DNA of 64,000 nt from Proteus terrae (lineage in GTDB: Bacteria > Pseudomonadota > Gammaproteobacteria > Enterobacterales > Enterobacteriaceae). How positions within the stretch are numbered: position 1 is the first letter of the stretch; each line of letters starts with the position of its first letter. The DNA lies in contig NZ_PENS01000010.1 of the NCBI RefSeq assembly GCF_003144325.1, forward strand, positions 124,001-188,000. The letters run 5' to 3'. The translations under genes and the position numbers were made by a program. The notes below the pieces were generated by a model. It saw nothing but the letters and a program-made list of their open reading frames with translations, had not been told where the DNA came from and searched no databases. Positions 45,761-54,394 of this stretch are shown here, piece after piece.

Positions 45761-47128
45761 TTAGGAATATAAAAACCAGAATGTCATTGCTAAGTTCACA
45801 ATAGCCGCGACAGCCATAGGAATGGCGGTACGTTTAACTATTTGGAAAGGTGAGACATTCGCAATACCTGCAATGGCAACAATCGCGGCGGTAATTGGCG
45901 AAACAGTACGGCCAAAGCTGGTCATTATTTGCATTGGTAAAATTAAGGTAATGACATCAACTTTTAAGAAGGCGGCAATTTTGGGCGTTAAGGCGGCAAA
46001 TGAGAAGAATGCTGCATTACCTGAGCCCATTAAAAAGGCCGCTAATGCAAGAATGGCGCTCATTACAATGATCATGGCTGCAATACCAAAACCCGCGTCT
46101 TGAGCTGAGCTAATTAACGTATCGACGGCACCACTTTTTAGTAAACCATTAGCAAAGAACTCACCAGATACAATTAACGATACCACTAAGACAAATTGCT
46201 TACCCATTCCTTCAAAGAACAACATAAAGCTATTCATTACTGCTTTTGCATCGCGTAAGCGAACATATTCAAAAAGAAGTGCAATCACGGTACTAATAAC
46301 CATCGCTGTGGTGACTTCTAATTTAATATACGGGTGTAACAAAGGGCTGAAGCCGATAATGAGAATTAAAGGGATGACAGGTAATAAGGCATAAGACAGT
46401 GGAATTTTATTGCCTTCTTCCTTTACAGCATCAATGGTTGTTGGGTCAAAAACAAATCCTTCACGTTTATCCCACCAGCGTTGAATAAAGAAATGAGTGA
46501 TCGCAACGGCAATAATAATAGGAATTGTGATCGGTAACTGGTGTTGAACAAAGTAGACGGCAGGTTCTATATCCGCTGTTTTCGCCGCCATAATCACGTT
46601 ACCAGAGCCAGGGCCATGGTCGATAAATTGGCAGCATCCAATTACGGCTAAAGCGGAAAGTGGGCTAATACCAGAACGAATTAATATCGGATACATGGTG
46701 ACCATTAACAGCATACCTAAACCTGCATGGCTAGGAATAAAGATAACCAAGATTTGGGTGACTAAAAATGAAATCACTAATAATAAGTAAGGCGATTTTA
46801 TCGCTTTTAATGGTCTTTCAAAAATAGCGAATAAAGCGCGACTTGCGCCAACGTGTTCCATATAACGAGAGAAACCCGCAATTGCCATTAATGTTAAACC
46901 AAGACCCGCTAGGCGAGAACTCATAATATCCGTAAAGATTTGGAAAATATCAAAATATTTAAATTGGGTGGATTTATTTTCTGGCAATAACGGATTAAGG
47001 TCGAGAGATGCTGTTAAGAGTAATAGCAATAATCCGCCGAGTAATAATACTGGCTGAGGTTTATAACCTCGCGCCAGTAAATAAACCACCAACGCTGTTA
47101 CCAGCGCGGCAATGATTAAACCTGTCAT
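45761..47128 (-). CDS. DcuC-family C4-dicarboxylate transporter
   Basis: Integral membrane carrier of about 12 spans. E. coli DcuC and relatives exchange or export fumarate, succinate, malate and aspartate, mostly anaerobically. Family blocks include FSRYMEHVGASRALF, IPSHAGLGMLLMVTMYPIL, and CCQFIDHGPGSGNVIMAAK. 455 residues, close to DcuC (461). RBS ACCGGGGAA upstream. It lies 33 bases behind the PLP lyase gene on the same strand and probably shares its transcript. Substrate cannot be read from sequence. Confidence 0.82.
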   Translation of the reverse strand: MTGLIIAALVTALVVYLLARGYKPQPVLLLGGLLLLLLTASLDLNPLLPENKSTQFKYFDIFQIFTDIMSSRLAGLGLTLMAIAGFSRYMEHVGASRALFAIFERPLKAIKSPYLLLVISFLVTQILVIFIPSHAGLGMLLMVTMYPILIRSGISPLSALAVIGCCQFIDHGPGSGNVIMAAKTADIEPAVYFVQHQLPITIPIIIAVAITHFFIQRWWDKREGFVFDPTTIDAVKEEGNKIPLSYALLPVIPLILIIGFSPLLHPYIKLEVTTAMVISTVIALLFEYVRLRDAKAVMNSFMLFFEGMGKQFVLVVSLIVSGEFFANGLLKSGAVDTLISSAQDAGFGIAAMIIVMSAILALAAFLMGSGNAAFFSFAALTPKIAAFLKVDVITLILPMQIMTSFGRTVSPITAAIVAIAGIANVSPFQIVKRTAIPMAVAAIVNLAMTFWFLYS

Positions 47129-47161
47129 AGTGAATTCCCCGGTAATGATGCAATATTTTTG

Positions 47162-48337
47162 TTATTGGTTTAATGCTGAAAAAGCTTGTGTAATATCTGC
47201 AATAAGATCATCCGTTGCTTCAAGGCCAATATGTAAACGGACAAAAGGACCATGACCTTCACGCCAATCAGATGCTGTTCTCGCACCGATAACATTGGCA
47301 GGTAAAGCGAGGCTTTCAAATCCCCCCCAAGAAGCACCAATGCCAAAAAGCTCAAGCGCATCAATAAATTGTTCTGATTGTTTAGCGGTATATTCTTGTT
47401 TAAATTCAATGGTTAATAGACCGTTACTGCCTTTGCAATCACGTTTCCATAAATCATGACGAGGATGATTAGGTAATTCAGGGAACCAGACTTTTTCAAC
47501 TTCAGGGCGAGTCTCTAACCACTGTGCAATGGCTAGTGCTGATTTACCATGTGCTGCGATGCGTTGACCTAATGTCCTCATACCACGAAGAACTAATGCT
47601 GCATCATCTGGGCTACTGGCTTGCCCTAATGCTTCAGGTAATGCACCAATTTTTTTCCATGCTTTTTCATTCGCAACCATAATGCCCATCATCACATCAG
47701 AGTGACCGCATAAATATTTGGTTGCCGCGATAACAGAGACATCCGCGCCTAATTCCAGCGGGTTATAGAGCCATGCAGAGCCCCAAGTATTATCAACACC
47801 GACAGGAATATCTTTCTCATGAGCAATACGGCAAATTTCAGGCAGGTCTAGCATTTCATAAAGGAGTGAGCCCGGTGATTCGACAAAAATAAGCTGTGTA
47901 TTTTGTTGAATTTTTTGTTCAAAATCAGAACCATCGGTTTTAAAGAAACTATAAGCGATATTATTAGGCTCAAGAAAAGCCGATGCAATTTTACGAACAG
48001 GCTCATAAACAGAATCAGCAAATAAAACATGTCCACCACTGCGGGCATATCCCATAATTGTGACGGCAATAGCGGCTAACCCAGTAGGGAATAACTGAGC
48101 ACGATAACCGCCTTCTAATTCGGTTACTAAAGCTTCAAGGGCAAATGCGGTTTCTGTACCACGCGCACCGTAGCTTAAAACACGCTCTGTTGCACGACGA
48201 TCACGAACATCACGCCAACTCTTAATCGAATCAAAAACGATGGTACTGGCTCTCATTACGGGTGGATTAATAGGGCCTGAAGTTTTGATTTCTTGACGTC
48301 CACTGTGTATCAGTTTTGTTTGTTTATTTTGTTTCAT
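47162..48337 (-). CDS. Cystathionine beta-lyase-like PLP enzyme
   Basis: Cys/Met-metabolism (gamma-subfamily) PLP enzyme that would cleave C-S bonds of cystathionine or cysteine-type substrates to a thiol, pyruvate and ammonia. Motifs are SYGARGTETAFALE, LFPTGLAAIAVTIMG, VGVDNTWGSAWLYNP and the Schiff-base lysine in SVIAATKYLCGHSD near residue 205; R-x-H in VRLHIGLE binds the substrate carboxylate. 391 residues, near MetC (395). ATG at 48337 follows GGAGAT; a TTG at 48352 extends the frame. Not in the E. coli metC context; a paralogue or replacement of metC are both possible. Confidence 0.8.
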   Translation of the reverse strand: MKQNKQTKLIHSGRQEIKTSGPINPPVMRASTIVFDSIKSWRDVRDRRATERVLSYGARGTETAFALEALVTELEGGYRAQLFPTGLAAIAVTIMGYARSGGHVLFADSVYEPVRKIASAFLEPNNIAYSFFKTDGSDFEQKIQQNTQLIFVESPGSLLYEMLDLPEICRIAHEKDIPVGVDNTWGSAWLYNPLELGADVSVIAATKYLCGHSDVMMGIMVANEKAWKKIGALPEALGQASSPDDAALVLRGMRTLGQRIAAHGKSALAIAQWLETRPEVEKVWFPELPNHPRHDLWKRDCKGSNGLLTIEFKQEYTAKQSEQFIDALELFGIGASWGGFESLALPANVIGARTASDWREGHGPFVRLHIGLEATDDLIADITQAFSALNQ

Positions 48338-48740
48338 TATTAATATCTCCAAATATAGAAATAGAGTTCCCCGGTAATTAAATAAAAGGATTAATTACTG
48401 TTTGCGCTTATTTTGTTTCTATTATTTATAACAAACTTATTTATTTTTAAAATAGCTATTTTCTAAAAATGATGATCTTCCTCTAACTTTTTAGCATTAA
48501 TTATTCTAATTAAATCTTAAATAACATTTAAGATTCAAAAGTTATAAGTAATAAATAAAGGGTTGTTTATAACTAATTGAATTAATGCTACTTTTTAATT
48601 GATTAGAAATATTTGAAATTAGATTAAAATTATCAAAGTGTTTTTATTGAGATTATATTGCATAAATAAAATAACAATCTAACAAGTCGTTTGATTAAAA
48701 AAACGATTTTTTTATTATTCTTTTAACAGGGGAAATAATT
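48338..48740. promoter_or_regulatory. Divergent control region of the accessory metabolic cluster
   Basis: 403-base, very AT-rich gap without a gene. It contains a perfect dyad AATCTTAAAT-aac-ATTTAAGATT at 48513-48535, a candidate regulator site, and a terminator-like hairpin at 48685-48713 in front of the lyase gene. Promoters for both divergent transcripts should be here. Confidence 0.5.
48685..48713 (+). terminator. Terminator-like hairpin in the leader of the lyase gene
   Basis: AGTCGTTT / AAACGATT stem (one G-T pair) with an 8-base loop and a seven-T run, 28 bases before the ATG at 48741. Could attenuate the operon; a promoter downstream of it would make it irrelevant. Confidence 0.45.
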
Positions 48741-50108
48741 ATGGGAACCAGCGTTTTTGATTCGGTTTTATTAAAGAATTTATGGTCAACAGAAGAGATG
48801 AGAATTATTTTTTCTGATAAAACTAGAATGCAAAATTGGCTTGATTACGAAGCCGCATTAGCGATTGAGCAAGCTGAATTAGGTTTGATCCCAAAAGAGG
48901 CTGCAAAAGTGATTGCAGACACCGCGAAACTTGAAAAGCTCGATATGGATTATGTATTAGAACAAGTGCGTCTTACTCGCCATCCATTAGTGCCAACAAT
49001 TCGTGGTTTAGAACATGCTTGCCCAGAACACTATGGGGAATACGTTCACTTTGGTCCAACAACACAAGATGTTATTGATACCGGTCTTGTACTGCAACTA
49101 AAAGATGCTCATCATACTTTCTTACGTGATATCAAAGTATTAGGTCGTGCATTACTGTCATTAAGTGAACAACATCGCAACACACCAATGGTTGGGCGTA
49201 CATTAGCATTACAAGCTCTGCCAATTACATTTGGCCATAAAACCGCAATTTGGTTAACTGAGTTAGCGCGTCATTATCAACGTCTTAAAGAGATCGAACC
49301 TCGCTTATTTGTAGGTAGTGTTGTTGGTGCGGTGGGTACAAAGGCTTCTTTAAGCGATAAAGCTGATGAATTAGAAGCCCGTGTATTAAAACGCTTAGGT
49401 TTAGGTGTACCTGAAATTTCATGGCAACCTGCGCGAGATAGATTCAGTGAATATGGCATGTTAATGGGCTTAATTAGTGGAACTCTAGGTAAAATTGCTA
49501 ATGAAATCCTACTATTAGCACATAACGAAATTGATGAGTTATCCGAGCCTTTCAGCAAAGGACAAGTAGGCTCTTCGACCATGCCACATAAACGTAACCC
49601 TGCCATTGTTGAAAATGCGGCCTGTGTGAGTAACACCCTAAAAGCGAATCTTTCTGTTTTAACGGATATGATGAAACACCAACATGAGCGTGATGGTGCA
49701 ATCTGGAAAATGGAATGGAAGATCATGCCTGAAATGTGCCTGATGCTGTCTGTTATTTTCGATAATATGAAAACAGTAATAGGCGGACTGAATGTGCATG
49801 TTGAAAAAATGCGCGAAAATATGGATATTCTTGGTGGCTTTATGCTGGCAGAGCGTGTGATGTTTGCATTATCTGATAAAGCAGGTAAACAAACCGCGCA
49901 TGAAATTGTGTATGAGGCATCAATGTCTGGGCAAGAAGAAGGCATAACCTTCGTTGAAGCGATTAATCGTGATACCCGTATTCGTGATCACATTACTCAA
50001 GAGGAACTTGATGCACTTTTAGATCCAACGACATATGTCGGTAATGCACCAGCCCAAGTTGATCGAGTTGTCGCACAAACCAAAGCTTCTGGCTGGTTAA
50101 ATGACTAA
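48741..50108 (+). CDS. Fumarase/aspartase-superfamily lyase (adenylosuccinate lyase / PcaB-like)
   Basis: A 455-residue lyase of the superfamily that eliminates fumarate from succinylated amines or related compounds. The signature loop GSSTMPHKRNP is at residues 277-287 with the catalytic Ser278/279; HFGPTTQDVIDTG and MVGRTLALQALPITFGHK are the other conserved regions. Sequence type is nearer to 3-carboxymuconate cycloisomerase and ADSL-like-2 proteins than to housekeeping PurB. RBS AGGGGAAA. It is followed by an MmgE/PrpD gene 81 bases on. The substrate is unknown. Confidence 0.8.
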   Translation: MGTSVFDSVLLKNLWSTEEMRIIFSDKTRMQNWLDYEAALAIEQAELGLIPKEAAKVIADTAKLEKLDMDYVLEQVRLTRHPLVPTIRGLEHACPEHYGEYVHFGPTTQDVIDTGLVLQLKDAHHTFLRDIKVLGRALLSLSEQHRNTPMVGRTLALQALPITFGHKTAIWLTELARHYQRLKEIEPRLFVGSVVGAVGTKASLSDKADELEARVLKRLGLGVPEISWQPARDRFSEYGMLMGLISGTLGKIANEILLLAHNEIDELSEPFSKGQVGSSTMPHKRNPAIVENAACVSNTLKANLSVLTDMMKHQHERDGAIWKMEWKIMPEMCLMLSVIFDNMKTVIGGLNVHVEKMRENMDILGGFMLAERVMFALSDKAGKQTAHEIVYEASMSGQEEGITFVEAINRDTRIRDHITQEELDALLDPTTYVGNAPAQVDRVVAQTKASGWLND

Positions 50109-50141
50109 GTGACTTAATTACATCCAATCTTCTTATTATCT

Positions 50142-50168
50142 AAAAGCCGGTGATATTGCTGGCTTTTT
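50142..50168 (+). terminator. Weak hairpin between the lyase and MmgE/PrpD genes
   Basis: AAAAGCC ... GGCTTTTT with a short GC-containing stem and a T run. It may reduce rather than stop read-through into the next gene. Confidence 0.4.
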
Positions 50169-50189
50169 CTTATCTATCCCGAGGTGTTT

Positions 50190-51578
50190 ATGACATTGAG
50201 TCAGCAGTTAGCCCAATTTATTACTACAACCACTTTCTCTGATTTACCTGTTCAAGTTGTTAGCCGAGCCAAAATTCATTTATTAGATACATTAGGTGTC
50301 GCACTTGCTGGAAGTGTGCAACAAAGTGCTATTCAAAGTCGTCAAGGTGTGGCTTTTTTACCTGATAGCCAAGGTAACATTCCGATTTGGGGAAGTTCGC
50401 TAACAACAAGCACTACGGTGGCGGCACTGACAAATGGTATTGCATCACATGCCTTAGATTTTGATGATACACATACTGATTCGATTGCACATGGTAGCGC
50501 GGTATTAACGCCAATTGCTTTTGCATTGGGTGAGTCTATTGGTGCGTCATCAAAAGATATTTTAACGGCATGGGTGATTGGCTGGGAAGTGGCAGCAAGA
50601 GTAGGCTTAGCAAGCCATAGTGGATTTCATCAGCGAGGTTTTCATGCCACAGCAATTGCGGGAATTTTTGGCGCAACAGCTTGTGCCGCTTCACTATTAA
50701 AGTTAACGCCAGAACAAACTGTGAATGCAATAGGCCTAACAGGAAGCCAAGCAGGAGGTGTGGCAGAATATCTTACTAACAGTTCATCTTCTAAATGCTT
50801 TCATGCGGGATGGGCTGCACAATCAGGTATTATCGCAGCATCATTAGCAAAAGGCGGAATGACAGGTCCTGACACAATATTTGAAGGTCGTTATAGCCTT
50901 TATCAAACACATGGTATTAAAGAGCAAGCACAACCAGAACAAGTGGCATTAGGATTAGGTGATGTGTGGGAATTTTTAAATGTTTCTATTAAGCCTTATC
51001 CGGTATGCCATTTCGCTCATGCGACTGTAGATTGTGGGCGTAATTTGCTGAAAAAAGGGATCATGGCTGATGATATTGATAGTGTTGAGTGTGTTGTCGA
51101 TCCAGTAGCGGCTGCTTTGATTTGCGAGCCACTTGAAACAAAATGGGCACCTCAAACCGCGTATGGGGCTAAATTTAGTTTGCCATGGTTATTTGCTGCG
51201 GGTTTTCTAGATAACGCTTTAACGCTCTCTTCATTATTACCTGAAAACCTACAACGGGAAGATATTCAGTCATTAGCGAAGCGTGTAAGTTATCGTTATC
51301 CCGAAAAAGGGGAGATCCCATTTCCTACTTATTTCCCGGGATTAATTTTCGTGACATTAAAAAATGGCGAGAAGATCACGGAAAGATTAGACATTCAATA
51401 CGGTAATCCGAAAAATCCAATGGCAGATAAAGATGTGATCAGTAAGTTTTACGATAATGCATCTTTGGTGATAGAAGCAGAACAATCAGCACAGTTAGTT
51501 GAAAAAATACTGCATTTCGACAATGTCACTATTTCAGAAATAACACAATTATTACGTATTAAAGAAATAGAAGGTTAG
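50190..51578 (+). CDS. MmgE/PrpD-family protein
   Basis: Family includes 2-methylcitrate dehydratase (PrpD), aconitate decarboxylase and iminodisuccinate epimerase. Features: LLDTLGVALAG near residue 35, ALDFDDTHTDSIAHGSAVLT, HSGFHQRGFHATAIAGIFGA, and KPYPVCHFAHATVD. 462 residues. The ATG at 50190 follows GAGG; a GTG two codons upstream is in frame. Together with the preceding lyase it recalls the epimerase/lyase pair of iminodisuccinate breakdown; no prpBC genes are nearby, which argues against propionate metabolism. Confidence 0.82.
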   Translation: MTLSQQLAQFITTTTFSDLPVQVVSRAKIHLLDTLGVALAGSVQQSAIQSRQGVAFLPDSQGNIPIWGSSLTTSTTVAALTNGIASHALDFDDTHTDSIAHGSAVLTPIAFALGESIGASSKDILTAWVIGWEVAARVGLASHSGFHQRGFHATAIAGIFGATACAASLLKLTPEQTVNAIGLTGSQAGGVAEYLTNSSSSKCFHAGWAAQSGIIAASLAKGGMTGPDTIFEGRYSLYQTHGIKEQAQPEQVALGLGDVWEFLNVSIKPYPVCHFAHATVDCGRNLLKKGIMADDIDSVECVVDPVAAALICEPLETKWAPQTAYGAKFSLPWLFAAGFLDNALTLSSLLPENLQREDIQSLAKRVSYRYPEKGEIPFPTYFPGLIFVTLKNGEKITERLDIQYGNPKNPMADKDVISKFYDNASLVIEAEQSAQLVEKILHFDNVTISEITQLLRIKEIEG

Positions 51579-51633
51579 GCTGAAATAATGCAAACAAGGT
51601 GATTGTATAAAGGATTCGTATAAAAGATTAGTG

Positions 51634-51664
51634 TAAAGGATTGGTTTTAACTACCAATCCTTTA
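51634..51664. terminator. Bidirectional terminator between the MmgE/PrpD and FabZ-like genes
   Basis: TAAAGGATTGGT / ACCAATCCTTTA perfect 12-base stem with a 7-base loop. Imperfect copies of AAAGGATT occur just upstream. Confidence 0.75.
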
Positions 51665-51665
51665 C

Positions 51666-52091
51666 TTATTGTCTCGCACACATAAATTCAGATGTACAAA
51701 CTACCTTCTCACCAATTTTCACCGTACCTGAAAAGCTAACAATTGTGCGTCGTTGTCGGCGAAATTGGATCTCAATATGTAGCTGATCGCCCGCTTTCAC
51801 CACGTCATAAAAACGCGCATTTTTTATACTGGCAAAATAACATTGTTGATCTTTACCCATTGGTGAAAGGTAGTAATGGGCAAGAACGCCAGAAGCTTGA
51901 GCCATACTTTCAAGTAGTAATAAAGGTGGATAAAACTCACCAAAAACAACCGTATCATTGGTTGTGATATTTTTAATGGCTGTTAATTTGCCACTAGCAA
52001 GTTCAGCTGGCTCAGAAATAACGCGATCAATTAATAAGAATGGATAACGATGAGGCAATATTTCCATTATTTCACTGACGGAAATGAGCAT
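51666..52091 (-). CDS. Atypical FabZ-like hotdog dehydratase
   Basis: A 141-residue hotdog-fold protein with the FabZ N-terminal motif LPHRYPFLLIDR (His14) and Glu61 in LLESMAQASG, the two catalytic positions of 3-hydroxyacyl-ACP dehydratase. It lacks the canonical GHFPxxPVMPGV loop, having GEFYPPLLLL instead. It stands alone, away from lpxD/lpxA/fabZ, in an accessory cluster, so it is probably a paralogue with a different acyl substrate or role. Confidence 0.75.
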   Translation of the reverse strand: MLISVSEIMEILPHRYPFLLIDRVISEPAELASGKLTAIKNITTNDTVVFGEFYPPLLLLESMAQASGVLAHYYLSPMGKDQQCYFASIKNARFYDVVKAGDQLHIEIQFRRQRRTIVSFSGTVKIGEKVVCTSEFMCARQ

Positions 52092-52277
52092 ATATTTTCT
52101 CCTCGTTATGGTGATAGGGTAAGCTCAGTTTTACAACAACGGTGGTTATTATTTCATTCTTATTCAATATGGTACAGTATTGACCTGTATTTTTGATGAG
52201 AAAATTGAGTTAAACAGATAACAAAGACCAGAATAGGAAAAATCTAGCCTTTGCTATTTCTAAATAAGAATAGTTTA

Positions 52278-53159
52278 TTAATCAAGGCGAGCAATAATTT
52301 GGCGTAGATCGTTCATTGCTGCTTCATTTAGAGGCTCTTGCGGTAAAATAGGAGAGCCGACTTCAAAGCCTTGAATATTTAAGGATGCTTTAATACATGA
52401 TGCGAGCGAGTACTTTGTAAACGCTTCATTGATTTGCCATATCTCTTTTTGTTTTGCTAGTGCTGTATCAAAATCGCCTTTTGTTGCTAACTCATACAGT
52501 TCAACACATTGCTTTGGCAACACACAAGCAGGCCCCGCCATCCAACCTACACCGCCAAGTTTTAACACCAACAATGGAATATGAGCTGAAGCACTAAAGA
52601 TCTTAACACGCTCACCAAACGTATTGATCATGGTGAGTAAGCGACCTGTATTGCTTGAGGCATCTTTAATATATTCAATATTCGGGATATAGCTAAGCTC
52701 ATTGAATAAAGAAATAGGAAGAACATCTCCCAAAAGTCCTGGGTTGGTATAAATTGTCATGGATTTTTCAGGAAAAGCTTCGGCGATAGTTCGGAAATAA
52801 CCAGCTTGTGCGGCTTCGCTTAATGGGTACATTTTTTGTGAAATTAAGACCATGCCATCGACGCCTAATTGAGCGTATTGTTCAGCTTGATGACAAGCAT
52901 CTGCAGTTGAAAAACCTGCAACACCCGCAATAACGGGAATTCGGCCTGCGGTTTGATCAACTGTAATACGCACAATTTCATTGCGTTGTGTTTGAGAGAG
53001 ATAAGCGTATTCACCAGTGCTACCTAATGGACTTAAACCATGAACGCCACACGAAATCAAATGTTCGACTAATCGACGTAATGAAGCTTCGAGGATGGTA
53101 CCTTTAGTTTGATCAACTGGTGAAACAAGGTAAGGAAAAATGCCATGAAATTGGGTCAT
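52278..53159 (-). CDS. DapA / N-acetylneuraminate lyase-family aldolase
   Basis: Class I aldolase-type TIM barrel. Schiff-base Lys165 in IEYIKDASSN, Tyr137 in IYTNPG, and the pyruvate-carboxylate loop G46-STGE are present, so the pyruvate-handling chemistry is intact. The canonical YNVPGR is replaced by YTNPGL, so it is unlikely to be the housekeeping dihydrodipicolinate synthase. 293 residues. Lies 74 bases behind a LysR gene on the same strand and may be cotranscribed with it. Specific substrate unknown. Confidence 0.8.
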   Translation of the reverse strand: MTQFHGIFPYLVSPVDQTKGTILEASLRRLVEHLISCGVHGLSPLGSTGEYAYLSQTQRNEIVRITVDQTAGRIPVIAGVAGFSTADACHQAEQYAQLGVDGMVLISQKMYPLSEAAQAGYFRTIAEAFPEKSMTIYTNPGLLGDVLPISLFNELSYIPNIEYIKDASSNTGRLLTMINTFGERVKIFSASAHIPLLVLKLGGVGWMAGPACVLPKQCVELYELATKGDFDTALAKQKEIWQINEAFTKYSLASCIKASLNIQGFEVGSPILPQEPLNEAAMNDLRQIIARLD

Positions 53160-53233
53160 AATCGGTGTCCTGTTTTATGGTTTTAATCTTTTATTACTTT
53201 GGTTATCAACACGATTTAAGGGCTCTAGGATCT

Positions 53234-54142
53234 CTATTCTTGTTGAAGTGTTATGTCGGCATGATTAATCACTTCATTTTGTTCATTTTTTAATGAATCA
53301 AACAGTATTTGGGCTGCTTTTCCGGGGCTGTTGGCATTGAGATACAAGTTATAACTGATAGCAGGTAAAGCCGGTAAGCCTTCTTTTTCGCCTAAAATGC
53401 GTAAATCATCACCTGAAAGCTCAATTGAGCGCGCCATAATGCCTAAGCCTGCACGTACTGCGGCTCTAGCACCCGAAAGCGTTGTAGCAATATAAGCGAT
53501 TCGCCAACGAATACCTTGTTGATCAAGGTGATTTATCATCATATCGCGGTATGTGCTGGGTTCATCTAATACAACTAACGGTAAGGGTTCATCAAGATCA
53601 AACCGGAAGTGTTTTCCGCAATACCATAAAGAGGGAGAAACTCGTAATACAATTTTGGGATAACCCACATGTTCTTCAGTGGAAATGGCCAAATCCAGCT
53701 CGTTGTTTTCTAACATAGACATTAAAAATGGGCTACGTTTAACAATAATTTCCATGATAAGGCGAGGATAGGCTCCAGAAAAACGCGCAAGAAGATCAGG
53801 TAAAATCGTGTTTGCCGTATCATCTGGAGAGCCAATTTTTAAGATCCCATCAATTTCTTCATGCATCAATGAAAGACAGGCTTCATCATTCAAACGCAAA
53901 ATACGGCGAGCATAATTAAGCAGTTGTGTACCTGCTTCTGTCAGTGTTTTGTTTCGTCCTTGGCGAGCAAACAGCTCTTTGCCTATCAGCGATTCAAGTC
54001 GTTGCATTTGCTGGCTTACGGCAGATTGTGTACGACAAACAGACTCAGCCGCCGCTGCAAAGGTATTTCCATCGACAACAGCAACAAAGGTTCGAAGCAA
54101 ATCAAGTTCTAAGTTAAAAATAGGGCGCTTTGCGGAAGTCAT
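53234..54142 (-). CDS. LysR-family transcriptional regulator
   Basis: 302 residues. N-terminal winged helix: LDLLRTFVAVVDGNTFAAAA, then RTQSAVSQQMQRLESLIGKE and LFARQGRNKTLTEAG; residues about 95-290 form the effector domain. Likely controls the DapA-family gene behind it and possibly the divergent lyase cluster; no target site could be assigned with confidence. Confidence 0.85.
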   Translation of the reverse strand: MTSAKRPIFNLELDLLRTFVAVVDGNTFAAAAESVCRTQSAVSQQMQRLESLIGKELFARQGRNKTLTEAGTQLLNYARRILRLNDEACLSLMHEEIDGILKIGSPDDTANTILPDLLARFSGAYPRLIMEIIVKRSPFLMSMLENNELDLAISTEEHVGYPKIVLRVSPSLWYCGKHFRFDLDEPLPLVVLDEPSTYRDMMINHLDQQGIRWRIAYIATTLSGARAAVRAGLGIMARSIELSGDDLRILGEKEGLPALPAISYNLYLNANSPGKAAQILFDSLKNEQNEVINHADITLQQE

Positions 54143-54332
54143 TATAGGTATCTCTTAACTGGTGTTGTGTTTAATAAAACCAATAAATCACATTTTTTAT
54201 AAGACTATTTTAGATATTACGTAATGAATACTCATACTATGAAGAGTTGAATTAATAATCTATAACAAAGCTCAATAATTTCGAGATGTTATCCATTCTT
54301 TGATGAAAAAGGAGAGCAAATGAAGGTAACTA

Positions 54333-54347
54333 CTGATTTTTATACAG
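54333..54347. promoter_or_regulatory. Degenerate LexA-like site upstream of dinG
   Basis: CTG-ATTTTTATA-CAG with flanking TA and TG resembles the LexA box (CTG-N10-CAG) but is one base short. dinG is an SOS gene in E. coli, so a site is expected here. Altered spacing should weaken LexA binding. Confidence 0.45.
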
Positions 54348-54394
54348 TGTTATGAGACAATGGCGCCTTTCTTAAAATCAGTTACAGAGTGGTT

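Noticed and set aside
49277-49945. Long 222-codon minus-strand ORF
   Set aside because: Antisense to the fumarase-superfamily lyase, which carries the full signature loop; the shadow protein has no family features.
48741-50108. Housekeeping purB
   Set aside because: The sequence resembles PcaB/ADSL-like-2 proteins, and purB in enterobacteria lies by hflD/mnmA, not here.
50190-51578. Methylcitrate-cycle PrpD
   Set aside because: No prpB, prpC or prpE nearby, and the gene is paired with a fumarase-type lyase; family membership alone does not support PrpD function.
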